Assembly: GCA_023614405.1 (NCBI GenBank)
Contig: JAJUPC010000037.1
Coordinates: 992,001-1,056,000, forward strand
DNA: 64,000 nt
Source: Avena insularis
Lineage: Eukaryota > Streptophyta > Magnoliopsida > Poales > Poaceae
Direction: 5' to 3'
Part shown: piece after piece, positions 32,756 through 43,607 of the stretch
Numbering within the stretch: position 1 is the first letter of the stretch
Layout of the letters: each line of letters starts with the position of its first letter
The notes under the pieces: model-generated
Databases searched by the model: none
The model's input: only the letters and a program-made list of their open reading frames with translations
Told to the model about the DNA's origin: nothing
Made by a program: the position numbers and the translations under genes

Positions 32756-33547
32756 CTACGACAGTGATCTAGTGCATCTACTCATCATCGATGAAGTCGG
32801 AGTCGTCATCACGGTGTAGAAGTACACGACATCTTCCTCTAGAAAGTCCTCATCATTGCTGAGGTAGGAGTCAATATCCCCTTGGATATCTTCACCTTCC
32901 TCTTCTTCTTCCTTTATGGCAATCTGAGCTTCTTGGTCCTTGATGGTCTTCTCGAGGCCGCCCAGCTTCTTGCGAAGACGGTTGATGGTGCGATCCTTCT
33001 TTGCGCGCTGATGGCGAAGACACTGACGATCCTGGACAAGCAGTCAGAAAGTCTAGGCCTTCTGGGCTGCAATGGTGAGGTTGTTATTGGCAACCTCTCT
33101 AGCATTTTCTAACTCCTTCTATCTGTCGTACAGTAGGAAGTCAAGGTTCTCCACTTGACGCTTCAGTATTGGGTGACTTGGCATCTCTAGCGGCATTCCC
33201 ATGGAATCATGCCTTGCATAGTGAACAAAGCGGGTTCCTTGGATTAGGTTGACACTCAGGGCACACAAACGTGCGAGAGCTTCATGCATTGCCCTGGCTA
33301 ATCCATCTAGCCAGTTGTTCTCTCTCACCGAGAACTGAATCCTCCCAGATACTGGTGCTTCTATCTTGCCTCGAAGATCAGCAGTCACTAGCCATTGTAA
33401 ATATCCTCCTGGTGGACTCGGGAGTTGAGCTCCAAGGAATTCCGGATGAGGATGCTCCAAGAACTCAGACAGTGCATCCAAATCCCTCTCAAAGATCAGT
33501 TGGCCTCCGTTTCCCAACTGGTAGAACTTGCTGTATTGAGCTTCCAT
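32756..33547 (-). pseudogene. Extra reading frame upstream of gag in the Tekay-type element, function unknown
   Basis: From ATG at 33547, one frame of 263 codons runs to TAG at 32756-32758. It is interrupted by three internal stops around 33020-33118 (LYDR[stop]KEL, KA[stop]TF[stop]LLV). The N-terminal ~140 residues hold YSKFYQLGNGGQLIFERDLD and LAQARxMHEALARLCAL-like helices (seen as GLARAMHEALARLCAL). The C-terminal part is a charged coiled coil (RTINRLRKKLGGLEKTIKDQEAQIAIKEEEE). It starts about 210 bases after the primer site and lies in a different frame from gag. It could be a separate upstream protein, or an N-terminal exon spliced to gag (CAATCTTTAG just before the gag frame looks like an acceptor). 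I do not recognise the family. Confidence 0.55.
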
Positions 33548-33760
33548 CTATAAGAATTTAGGATGAGAGAGTTAGTGAAGTGATCAAGTGTGTCAAAGTT
33601 TTATGTACTAATGTAAGAATTTGGAGGAACATGGTTTTTTTTGAGAGAACGTATCCCAAGGATAAGAGAGGAAATAGTTTTCATCAATACTCACTTTTGG
33701 TTTTGAAACTAAGTTTTTGTTCGGACGTCCATTCTAACTAGGGTCTCCTATGGTCAGGAT

Positions 33761-33773
33761 GGCTCTGATACCA
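33761..33773 (-). promoter_or_regulatory. Primer binding site (initiator Met tRNA) of the Tekay-type element
   Basis: On the minus strand TGGTATCAGAGCC begins three bases after the 5' LTR end. It is complementary to the 3' end of plant initiator methionine tRNA. Confidence 0.93.
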
Positions 33774-33776
33774 ACT

Positions 33777-36700
33777 TGTCAACACCCGGATTTTTAATCC
33801 CAGATGCTTATTATGCCATACATCGCAATCCCAGGATTACCATTTTTGCGAGACATAACAGATTGGATATCACAGTACATCATCCAATACAAACCATAGT
33901 AAGGTCTTACACAAATAGGGATCGCATGATCCAGTCTTAGTACAATCAAGTAGTAGAATAAATAGCGTAGCGGTGGGGTCCATCTTCAGAGTCATAGGCA
34001 ATGCTGACGATGGGTTATAGTCCTAGTTATCATAGCCATCCTGCTGTCCTTCATCTTGGTAATCTCCTTCATAGTCTGGCCATGGGTAAGTACTCGCAAA
34101 CTATCACTACCAAGTAAGATCGTTCTAGTAGGAATGCTAACTCTAAGTTTATTTGTAAAGTTCTGTTTGAAACCTAAGCTGCGTTCAGAAACAAAGAAAG
34201 ATAAAAGAAGTTTGAAAACACTTAAGTGGGAACTTAGTTATCATAGTCACAACTCTGTTGTGGTCAAGTCATGTCACAATTCATTTCATAAGTTGTTTTG
34301 AAAACATCTGACCACGGAACAGTATGGCCACTCCAACTGTCCATAACTACGGACGCGGCTATTTGAATAGTTTGACACTCTATAGAGGTGGTACACTTTA
34401 ACCACAAGATTCGATACATTTGTTAGGGATAACCCTGAATTAGCATACTTAGTATGCAGATAATCAAACATAACGTTTCCTTTACACACCCTAGTATAAG
34501 CACCTCTCCTATGAGCATGGCCTCGCAACCATGACCATCTGTCATCTTGGGCACTCCATAGGTGGACAACATTAAGAGGTAGCCTCAGCTCAAACCTCTC
34601 CCGCGAGGGAACTAATACTAATGCATATAAACTTCCGGCTAAGCCTTACCCAATTCAGGTATTGTGGTTGTACGGTAAAATTGGAATGGTATCGCATCCG
34701 AACCCAACCATCAGTTTTATAAAAGGGCTAAGGCTCATGCCTCAACATTTTCATCATCATAAACCATTGGTGTTTCTCAACACATGTCAAAACATCTCAA
34801 TAGAATGACTCATCATTCCAATGTTTTCACAAGTCAGTTTCACCAAGTATTCCCATCTAAAGTAAATCAAGTTTTGGGTTTTGTTCCAACTACTAAGTTA
34901 AGAGTGTTCACTAAGGTGGGATGCTAATCTCATCTCATGCCATAGAATGACATCTAAGTCTAACTAGATAGATCAAGTTTTATACTCTTTATGCTACCAT
35001 TAAACAAGTAAAGGACTTTGGTAAAGTTAAGAAGGTAAAGCTTGTAATTAAAACTTGGAGTAGGTATAAGTCAAAATGGTATAACCAAAGCATGCCTAAT
35101 GCCTTTGCTTAGGTTATCTAGCTTAATTCTAGCTTGCTAATAATAGCTTGCGCAGTTTACTTGAAGTGCTAGGCTTGCATTGCTAATGATGGCTTGCCTT
35201 GGTTGGTGCAGTGGTTGAAGTTTTCTTCCTCCTCCTATTGGAAGAACTCCTCCTCCTCGTAGACTTGGTCGGTACTATCGTCTATAAATACATTCGGAAT
35301 ACACAATAACCAAATAATACTTAAGTAGTCTACTTAGCACACTAAGGCACATATTTGATGATCTATTATCATCACAAGCATCACAAGGTTTAATGAACCA
35401 GTTTCATTCTTTTTATTTGAGAAAAGTAATTTCTACTCATTGAAATTAACTAAGATTTAATATTCTCCCATTAAAATATGCGTTCATGTGGACACATGTC
35501 ATCACCACATATTCTAACATATGGGAATGGGATTTAAAGGTTGGATCGCATTTTAATAAGTTTAAGTTTAATAATTAATGATTTAAAGTGACTAGAAATA
35601 CCTATATAGCATTATTTTGGTACTAGTCCAAAGTCACTGCCTGCAAACTTTAATATTATTACATATTCAGATAGGTATGGTTAAATGTGATTTTTGAGAG
35701 TTGGAATCAACTCAAAAGCTATTATGGTTGATTTTATAAAAATGTTTGAATGTGTAAAAGCTTCTGTTTTGTTATTTTAACTAGGAGTGATCTCTAACTC
35801 TAAAAGATTTAAATCCAACGGGCTTGGATAGATAGTTTCAATAGCTTTCCAACAAAATTGGAATCACTCAATTTGGTTCAGTAAATATTCCTGAAATGAT
35901 TTTTAAACTAAGGGACAGAATTGATTTAAGTCTAAAATAGAAAAGTCCTAATTTGAATTACTGGATCAGCGCGGGAAACTAATTGGGCAAGCCCAGTGGC
36001 GCTCCGTGGCACAGAGGGCGATGGATGGGATAGTCCCGAATGTCAGCGGAACTTAAAACCCGAAGCGGTACGGGGCAATCTGGGCGCTACGATTAGAACA
36101 AGGATCAACGGTCCACGGTCGTCGTCGATGACAGACTCGTCGCCAGCAAGACTAAACCCTAGAGCGGTTGGTGGGAGTCTACTGGGGACTTACCAGGGCT
36201 CCAACTAGTGCGGCGAGGCGGGCACACAAACTGGTGGATGACGGCGGACTCAGGCAAGGTCGCGGCAGGGGCTGAGGTGGATGAAATTGATGGGGACTTC
36301 TCCTCCTCTGCAGCGGTTGCCTCCGGCGGAATTCCGGTGATGGGCTGCTCGAGCTGCTCCGTAGAGAGAGGGGAAACGATCAGTGGAGAGAGGGGAGTGA
36401 GATGGTGTGCAGAATGAGGCTAGGGGTGGCCTCCTTATATAGGCTCGACGAGTGGACCGACGGGTGTTGGCTGGCGTCTCCGGCGAGGGCGGTACAGAGG
36501 GCTACCAGCGTGGGCGAGGTAGGAGGACAGTGGGCGGTCTGCTTGCTGTCCTCTATGGCATAATGGCGATGCTAGGGCGGTGGCATTTGGTCAGGGGCTT
36601 CCCGCGCTCTAGGAGACAGAGGCGGTGCTCGATGGTGATCATGGCGACTGGGGGTCACGCGGTGGTGCACGGCCATGTTTCGCGGGGGTGTGGGTGTCGA

Positions 36701-37669
36701 GGCGGAGCGGCGTGCGCGATTTGGTGTCGAGGCATGGTCAGTGGAGTGCTGGCAGCAATCGCGCTCTGGCGCGCTCTGGCTGCACACAGAGAGAAAGGGT
36801 GGCACGTCTCTGAGGTGGTCCACTGGCTAGCAGGGCCGTGGGGTGGACCGTGGGTGGCAGTGAGATCATGCCTCACTCCCTGGAGCGGCGGAGAGGGGCT
36901 GGTGGTCGCCTGTGGCTGGTGCACGTTTGGCCGGCGAGCATGGCGTCGGGGTGGCGGTGCACTGGTGCTAGGGGCTAGGGCCTGGGGGAGACCAAGGTGA
37001 TCAATATGCACCAATTGTCTCGACAAGATTTGCTCCAAAACAGTATTAGTTAGGCCATAATGATTCTTCTAACAAGGTGTTCGATCAAATGGCCGCATGA
37101 AGAAAATATTTGAATTTTTGGAAGATTTTTGGTGGAGTGATTCATATTATGCTTAAGCATCTAGGTTTGCTTGGGATTTTGAAATGGAGTTCATTTGAGT
37201 GGTTTTTGAGAAAGTGGTATCTAGACATATGAACTAGATTCAATTTTAAAATGTCATTTAAACTTAGAGTTTGAATGTTTTTGGGGTGACACAAAGTGGG
37301 CCTTGGCACATCACTACTTGTACTATCAAGGGGTGCAAAGAACCATAATTATTTCTGTTTGAAATTGAGTTCTAGGAATATCCAAAGTAGGCTATGTGAT
37401 TAAAATGGCAAAAGGGACCATTTGCTTATTTAATTCTTTTTGATTTATTTTTCTTTGGGATTTGCTTGGGGATGATCTAGATGATGTGTAATTCACCTTA
37501 GAGTCATTTTACAATCAATAGATCACTCAATCATGGCAATTCAAAACAACTCCTATTAAATGCACACACATATGAATGCTTAAAGATTTTTAAATGGAAA
37601 AGTTTTTGTTAACCCTAAATTGGGTAGATTTGATCTTGATCACTTGGATTAATGTTTTGGGATGTTACA
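33777..37669 (-). repeat. 5' LTR of the Tekay-type chromovirus
   Basis: 3893 bp with termini TGTCAACACCC and GATGTTACA on the + strand. The promoter TATATAAG (minus) is at 36434-36441, giving U3 of about 1.2 kb (GC-rich island about 35970-37000) and R-U5 of about 2.65 kb. The LTR-conserved short frame is at 34286-34471. Compared with its partner it lacks about 37 bases near 34084 and has about 65 extra bases near 36994-37065. Confidence 0.95.
36434..36441 (-). promoter_or_regulatory. TATA box of the Tekay-type 5' LTR
   Basis: TATATAAG on the minus strand, followed downstream by GGAGGCC. It aligns with TATA-like boxes in the other two LTRs of the family. Confidence 0.7.
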
Positions 37670-38115
37670 CTATTCCATGAATATAAGAATAATCTTGAAA
37701 ATTATTAAAAATCAAAAACCCTTAACCCTAAACCCGAACCTCCTAACCCTAGAACCCTAACTTCCTAACACTAGAACCCTAACCTCCTAACCCTAGAACC
37801 TTAAATCCTTACCAAGCAGGTATAATGCACTTATAGATAAAAATTTGAGATACTTTCATTAAATTGCAATAATGCCATTCTATTCCATGAATATAAGCAT
37901 ATATATAAAGCTTGAATAATATTATCGAAAATTCCATAAACACTAAAACCTAAACAATCATAAACCCTAAAACCCTGAACAACCCTAAACCCTCAATCAT
38001 GAACCCTAAACCTCTAAACCCTGAAAGCCCAAACCCTAAAATCCTAAACCCTAAACCATGAACCCCTAAACCCTCAACCCAAAATAGACCCTAAACCCCA
38101 AACTTAACCCTAGGT
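37670..38115. repeat. Telomere-like minisatellite, rest of unit C and unit D
   Basis: Continues the array broken at 24126: ctattccatgaatataag, then an aaccctagaaccctaacctcc-rich core and the conserved gcacttatagataaaaatttgagatactttcatt block. Unit D starts near 37872 and has a longer, more telomere-like core (ccctaaaccctaaa variants, 37965-38112) but no following block. Confidence 0.82.
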
Positions 38116-38950
38116 TATATATACTTTGTGTGAAAACTAGGGCAGTAGGATTTTGAACCATATTTTGTAGTTGCTTCATGAGAAAAGCCATTATTGTGCC
38201 TTAGAAAATTGAAATAACTTTGAATTTGGAAGCTTACTTTGTAAATAATATTTTAAATCCCAATATGCACCAACTACCAAATATGGACATGTTATTACAA
38301 ACTATAGTAGAGATATGGCCATGACCTTGGTCATCTGGTTTGAAAGCCATGCATATTCATCCATGGTACTCCATATATTGTGATACAATTTTTTTCAAAA
38401 GTTATCAAATTTTAAGATTATATTTTTCCATGGAAACTTGCTAGTGCACATAGTGAGACACCAAGAGAGAAAATAATGGTTCTATTTGGTTTTATATTTT
38501 GTTTCTTTGTATTTTTTAAAAATGGCCGAAATTTGCTGTTATTAACATTCATATCAAAAAGTTGAATCTTGTAAAACTCTCGGTGGTTCTCCAATATTTG
38601 ACTACTTAGTACCTTTGAATCATTTTTAAAAAGTCAAGAGCAAGGTATATCACACACTTTGTAGTTCGAAATTAGACATACTTACTTTAGATTATCAGAA
38701 GGTCATTTTATTGCATAGATTTAGCCAGGAAGTTTGGAAATTCATGAAAGTTGGGGATTATCCATCAAAACTAGAATCTTCTTTTGAAATGACAAGATTC
38801 AGCGATCTACCAGATATGGACATGCTATCATAAACTATGGCAGAGATATGGCTGTGACCTTGGTCATCTTGTATGAAAGCCTTCAAAATATAATGTTTAT
38901 CAATTTTAGCAAACATGTGGAAACTCATTTAAATGTTGGTAAGCATACTG
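38116..38950. other. Unassigned AT-rich DNA with a diverged 533 bp-spaced duplication
   Basis: No gene or known element recognised. A block of about 80 bases at 38271-38348 (atatggacatgttat...ggccatgaccttggtcatctgg) recurs diverged at about 38802-38881. Both contain the near-palindrome atgaccttggtcat. Confidence 0.6.
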
Positions 38951-40625
38951 TGATGGGTTCGTAGCATGGAAAACAAAAATATTCTACCGCAAGAACGAAC
39001 AAAACCCAGATCTAATCTAGATAAAAGCCAAGATCTAATCTATTAGACATGTGCAACGAGATAGATCTGTACTAACCCTTGTAGATCCGAAAGCCTTGTG
39101 CGAGATCGGATCTCGTGGTTGATGTAGATGATCACTTGCCGATCTCAAGATCGAGTAGATGATCCTTCCGGCGCCGCGTTCCGGCAGCGCTTCCGCAGTC
39201 GGTCACACGTGCGGAGTCGATGCAGACCTTCCTCTCCCCGTTCCAGCGAGCAGCGGAGGTAGTAGATCTCTCCATGGAATCCTAGCAGCACGACGGCGTG
39301 GTGGTGGTGGTGGAGTAGAGAATTCTGCAGGGCTTCGCCTAAGCCTGAGCAGAAGGAAGGAGGAGGAGAGAGGCCGCTAGGGAAAGAGTGGAGGGGCAAG
39401 GGGGGATGGCGCCTCCACCCCTCTATATATAGAGGGAGGGGTGCGGCCTAGGGTTCCCACCCATAGGCCCACCTCCTAGGGCCGGCGCACAAGGGGGGCT
39501 TGGGGAGAGTTTCCTTCCCCCCCAAGATTCCCCTTTTTCTTTCTTGGTTTTCAAGTAAACTCCATAGAAATTTCTAGAACCTTCCGGAACATTCTGAAAC
39601 CTTCTAGAACCCCCATATAAACACTCTGGGACATTTTCGAACCTAGAAAATGATCTCCATTATATGAATCTTATTCTCCGCACAATTCTGGATCTCCTCG
39701 TGATGTCTCAGATCCAATCCGAGACTCCGAACAACATTCGGTGTCCAACGCACATGCCATATCTACCTAAACAGCATCGAACCTTAAGTGTGTCACCCTA
39801 CGGTTCGTGAATATGAAGACATGATGGAGACACCTCTCCGATCAATAACCATCAGCAGGATCTGGAGATCCATAACGGTTCCCACATACTCAACAATGAC
39901 TTCGTGATCGATAGAACCATTAACATACGAAACCAATTCCCTTTGTCACGCGATACTCTACTTATCCGAGGTTTGATCGTCGGTATCTCCATACCTAGTT
40001 CTACATCGTTACTGATAAGTACTCTTTACTCGTTCCATGTTATGTCATCCCTTGTGACCTAGTCACATGCTTGCAAGCTAACTATATGACATTCCACCGA
40101 GAGGTCCTAGAGAATATATATCCGTCATATGCATGGACAAATCCCAATCTTGGTCCATGCGCTTCAACACATACTTTCAGAATACCCAATGACACCTTTA
40201 TAACCACCCAGTTACGAAGCGGTGTTTGATGTCATCAAAGTACCCATCCGGTGATGGTGATTAACATAACCTCATGGTCGAAGGATTAGGTTACTATGCA
40301 TTTGAAAGTTTGTAGCAATACGAACTAAATGACTTGATCTTATGCTACACTTACTATGGGTGTGTGTCCATCACATCATTCTCCTAATGATACAACCTTG
40401 TTATTAATGACATCCAATGTCCATGATCAGGAAACCATGATCATCTATTAATCAACAAGCTAGTTCAACAAGAGGCTTACTAGGGACTCTTTTACGTTTA
40501 CAAAACACACATGTATTAGTGTTTCCTTATAATACAATTATAGCATGGGATGTAAACATTCATCATAAATGCAAAGATATAATAATAACCACTTTTATTA
40601 TTGCCTCTTGGGCATATCTCCAACA
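38951..40625 (-). mobile_element. Solo LTR of the BARE/WIS/Angela copia type, target duplication tactg
   Basis: On the minus strand it starts TGTTGGAGATATGCCCAAGAGGCAAT, the hallmark of this Triticeae copia group. It ends ...CATGCTACGAACCCATCA after 1675 bp. The 5-base duplication tactg is perfect on both sides (38946-38950 and 40626-40630). A TATA-rich palindrome (ctctatatatagag, 39421-39434) is the likely promoter. No internal domain remains, so the element was removed by LTR recombination. No gene inside. Confidence 0.95.
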
Positions 40626-40630
40626 TACTG

Positions 40631-41743
40631 TCACTAGCATGTGTGACTAGATGGGGCCAACACATGAGAGCGGCCGCGTAAATGTAACGTACGTCCGGAG
40701 CTTCAACCTCAAAATTTCCATAGGGCGCCAAAACATCCCGCGCATCTATTCAAATATCCCGCCCCGCTTTTTGCAAATGCAATTTCCTCTTCTATCCCTT
40801 GCCCGGAAACAAGGACCGAAGGAGTACTGCAATAATATAGGGATATAGGTGGTAAATGTGCATCATCCCATCTATATCCCCCCCATCGCCTCTTCCCCTC
40901 CCACACCCCTCCAATGTTGACCTTCGTATAAGGAGCTTCATCGCTGGACCTCTCTTCCACACCGAAGCTCCTTCACTATCGATGCTCTCTTCCTCACCAG
41001 AACTATTTTACCCACTCCCTCGTCGCACCGGATCTGCTTCAACAACGATGTCGTCTACCCTACAGGGTGCGCTTCACTCAATCACTCCTTGCTGACCCCG
41101 AAAGGTCGTGTCGCCGCCCTCGCTGCCCTCTTGCCCGTCCCACTTGTTCTCGCCACACAACGATAATTTCTCTTGACCGTTTGCTATTTTTTTGGTACTC
41201 GTAAGCTAAGAAATCATTAGAATGTTGCTCAATATCCTTCATGTTATTGCCATTTCATTTGCACCCCACATCTGGTAGGTCCTATCCACATCATTAGCTT
41301 CTCGCTTTTATTCCATTTCTTACATTCTCACTCTATCAGTATAATCCTCCAACACCAACTCATAGATGATATTCTTTCCAAGCGCTCGTACGGGTGATGA
41401 AAACAACTCATAGAGGATCCTACACTGGCAATCTGACGCCAAGCAAGGCTGAAGTGTGAGGTTTCCTTGTGTTACTTAGGCCAATTTCTTGTCATGTTAA
41501 TAAATTATATAACATGCATGCCTAATAATTTAATAAGTCATTCTACCTAAACCCTTCCCATGACATTTGCATTCATGTTTTATTGTGTTTCTATCTGCGA
41601 ATTCTTAATTCAGAAAATGTCCATCTAGTTTGAATCATATATCTCGTCATTTTTATGCTATATTTTGGTATTTTTACCTTCTTTCATCCTTCCAAACCAG
41701 CTATCTAGTTTGAATCATACATCTGAGAATTTTTAATGCGATG
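40631..41743. other. Unassigned pyrimidine-rich DNA, possibly a gene fragment
   Basis: The part 40660-41160 is CT-rich and looks like a promoter plus 5' leader (gcgccaaaacatcccgcgc, long CT tracts) with only short frames, for example an ATG at 41048 followed by TGA after about 15 codons. From 41340 to 41455 an exon-like stretch reads ...HRGSYTGNLTPSKAE. No protein family recognised. It could be a captured or decayed gene fragment carried by the CACTA-like element that ends at 44671. Confidence 0.3.
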
Positions 41744-42814
41744 TTTTTGAAGGGAGACTAGCGCACGCGCGCGCTCTAGAGAGGATGGTGACGCGTGGCC
41801 GGACACGCGTGCACGCAGCAGTCCCGTCTTGCTCTTCCTGATCGCCACGTGGTTACGTTGCTGCTCTGCTAGTCTAATGATTCTGCTATTAGACGTGCGT
41901 GGTAAACAAATACGTAGGCAATAGTATATGTAAAAAAAGCAGTGCACCATGGAAAAAAGAGAAAAAACTATAAACTACCACTGAATCGTCCCATGCACTG
42001 CGATCAAAGACAGTACGACGCAGTATAAACAGGCAGTGCACGGCCGGTGCACGTGCAGAACATCGTCTCGTGCACTGCGACCGAAGGCAGTGCAACGCAA
42101 CACAACAAGGCAGTGCACGAGTAGTGTACTGCCAGGATACCTCGCCGTGCACTTTGCTCGAAGGTAGTGCAACACAGTATAAACGGGCAGTGCACGGCTG
42201 GTGCACAGCTAGAACATCGTCACGTGCACTGCGACCGAAGGTAGTGTAACACAACACAAAAAGGTAGTGCACAAGTAGTGCACTACCAGCATATCTCACC
42301 ATGCACTGCGTTTGAAGATAGTGCAATCTAATACGAAAAGTCAGTACGCACACAATGCACTACTAGGACATCGTTTCGTACACCACGACCGAAGGCAGTG
42401 CAATGCAGAAGAAAAAGGCAGTGCACCTGCCGTGCACCGCCAGGACATCATGCCGTGCACCACGACCGAAGGTAGTGCAATGTAGTGTCAAAAGGCAGTG
42501 CAAAACAAAAAGTTCTTCAAAACCTATCATATCGGATCTAGTTTTGTAGATCTTGACGCGACTAGCGCAATTGTGAAAACGGATCTCAGTTTGGATGATT
42601 CGTTTAAAAGATATCGCATTTGAATCTAAAAAAGAAAGGGAAAAAGGGCCGCCACCCCTCTCTCTGCAGGCACCACGTGTCGCGCGGGGAAGGCTAGGGA
42701 CAACGCACAAAGGACTCTCCGGACACAATGTGCAGCAACATCAGTGATTGCAGAGCGCGCTGGGGAACGCGCGTGCTTTTTCTAGCCTTTTCGGTGTTTT
42801 TGGTGTTTTTGAAG
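41744..42814. mobile_element. Possible small DNA transposon with 9-base target duplication, carrying a 77 bp minisatellite
   Basis: The 9-mer tttttgaag occurs at 41744-41752 and 42806-42814, flanking about 1.05 kb. Both ends carry related GC-rich sequence: ctagcgcacgcgcgcgctct at the left, and the complement of agcgcgctggggaacgcgcgtgctttttctag at the right. A 9-base duplication suits Mutator-like elements, but the terminal repeats do not start at the duplication on the right, and no transposase is present. Confidence 0.35.
41935..42505. repeat. 77 bp minisatellite, seven-plus units with hairpin-forming cores
   Basis: The anchor tgca(c)tgcg... recurs at 41994, 42071, 42148, 42225, 42302, 42379 and 42456, exactly 77 bases apart. 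Units 1 and 3 resemble each other, as do 2 and 4, suggesting a 154 bp dimer. Most units contain ggcagtgcac-NNNNN-gtgcactgcc-like inverted arms. Confidence 0.92.
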
Positions 42815-42877
42815 AGTTTTCATCCTTCCAAACCAGCTAACTGGGTTTTAAATCTCATGCCTTAATGCGGATAAATG

Positions 42878-43333
42878 ATAATGGAGTACAAGGACCAGAG
42901 TTCTAGCTTCTCGGCTCAGATTCTTCTGGCAGTTAGACCAAGAGTCGTACCATCTCGAGAAGGAGCTACTGTTAGCCTGAACATGCTACTATAAGTTCAT
43001 ACTTACTTCAAATGATCTCTTACTTTATATAATGCTACCTGTTTCCCTTGTTTTTTGTTTTAACCTCTTTCACCATATTTTAGCAGGCTGCAGTTAAAAC
43101 CAAGCAGGAGTCCTCGGAAGGCAGGACTGAAAGTTGTGACCCCTCTTCCCATTAATCCTCCCATTGCATTTCGGAAGCAAACAACTTATTTAACAATCCA
43201 CCTAGAACAACTCATGTAGGTGATAAATATATAAATTATGTATTGCATGTAGAAAGAAAGGGTGTAGCTTTTCTTAGATCTATAGCTGAAATGTTGAAGA
43301 AGAGAATAGATGATACATTGAAGCAATTCACCA
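42878..43333 (+). pseudogene. Exon-like fragments of an unrecognised gene (last exon present)
   Basis: A frame near 42883-42978 reads SSSFSAQILLAVRPRVVPSR. After an intron-like stretch ending tttcaccatattttagcag, an exon starting about 43087 reads AAVKTKQESSEGRTESCDPSSH. One TAA follows, then the frame continues to THVGDKYINYVLHVERKG and AEMLKKRIDDTLKQFTMY and terminates at TGA near 43330. An AT-rich 3' tail with taataaac follows. The position, just inside a CACTA-like terminus and its subterminal repeats, suggests a transposon-borne or captured gene. I recognise no family. Confidence 0.45.
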
Positions 43334-43607
43334 TGTACTGATCTCTTATTGATGATACCAACACTTTGTAATCTTTTAGAATTTCTATCTTGTTGTATAA
43401 TCTATTGTAATAAACTTTTATTGTTGTGTAATAAGTAGTTTTAATTTGTGTGTGTTTATTAAGTGTTGTCTTGATATTCTTGTGTTTTGCCGAAAAGTAG
43501 GCCGCTAGCAAAAAAGTCCAAAACAGTAATAGGCCAGAGAAGTAACATGCCGAACATTGAAGCAATGTGTGCATGGATGTCCCAAAGAAAAAATTTAATG
43601 GGGAGAA
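43334..43607. other. AT-rich 3' flank of the exon-like fragment
   Basis: Contains taataaacttttattg (possible polyadenylation signal) and no frame of note. Confidence 0.3.

Larger units (their letters stand above)
24127..37669 (-). mobile_element. Complete Tekay-type chromovirus (gypsy), 13.5 kb, target duplication ctatt
   Basis: LTRs of 3832 and 3893 bp in direct orientation flank a 5.8 kb internal region read on the minus strand: primer site, extra upstream frame, gag, protease, RT, RNase H, integrase, chromodomain, polypurine tract. The 5 bases ctatt precede the left LTR (24122-24126) and follow the right LTR (37670-37674), so this is one undisturbed insertion. By eye the first 300 LTR bases differ at roughly 6-7%, implying an old insertion. 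A C-terminal chromodomain after integrase defines chromoviruses; initiator-Met primer use and long LTRs suit the Tekay/Del group. Confidence 0.95.

Noticed and set aside
40632..40650. CACTA right after the solo LTR as a possible transposon terminus
   Set aside because: The sequence after CACTA (GCATGTG) does not match the CACTATAAGAAAAG terminus at 44671, and no 3-base target duplication agrees.
41048..41095. Plastid-targeted or other host gene start
   Set aside because: The frame ends after about 15 codons and no downstream exon could be linked with confidence.
41889..42353. Minus-strand frame of 154 codons with internal repeats
   Set aside because: It is produced by the 77 bp minisatellite; 77 is not a multiple of three, so repeats appear in changing frames and no protein repeat is conserved.
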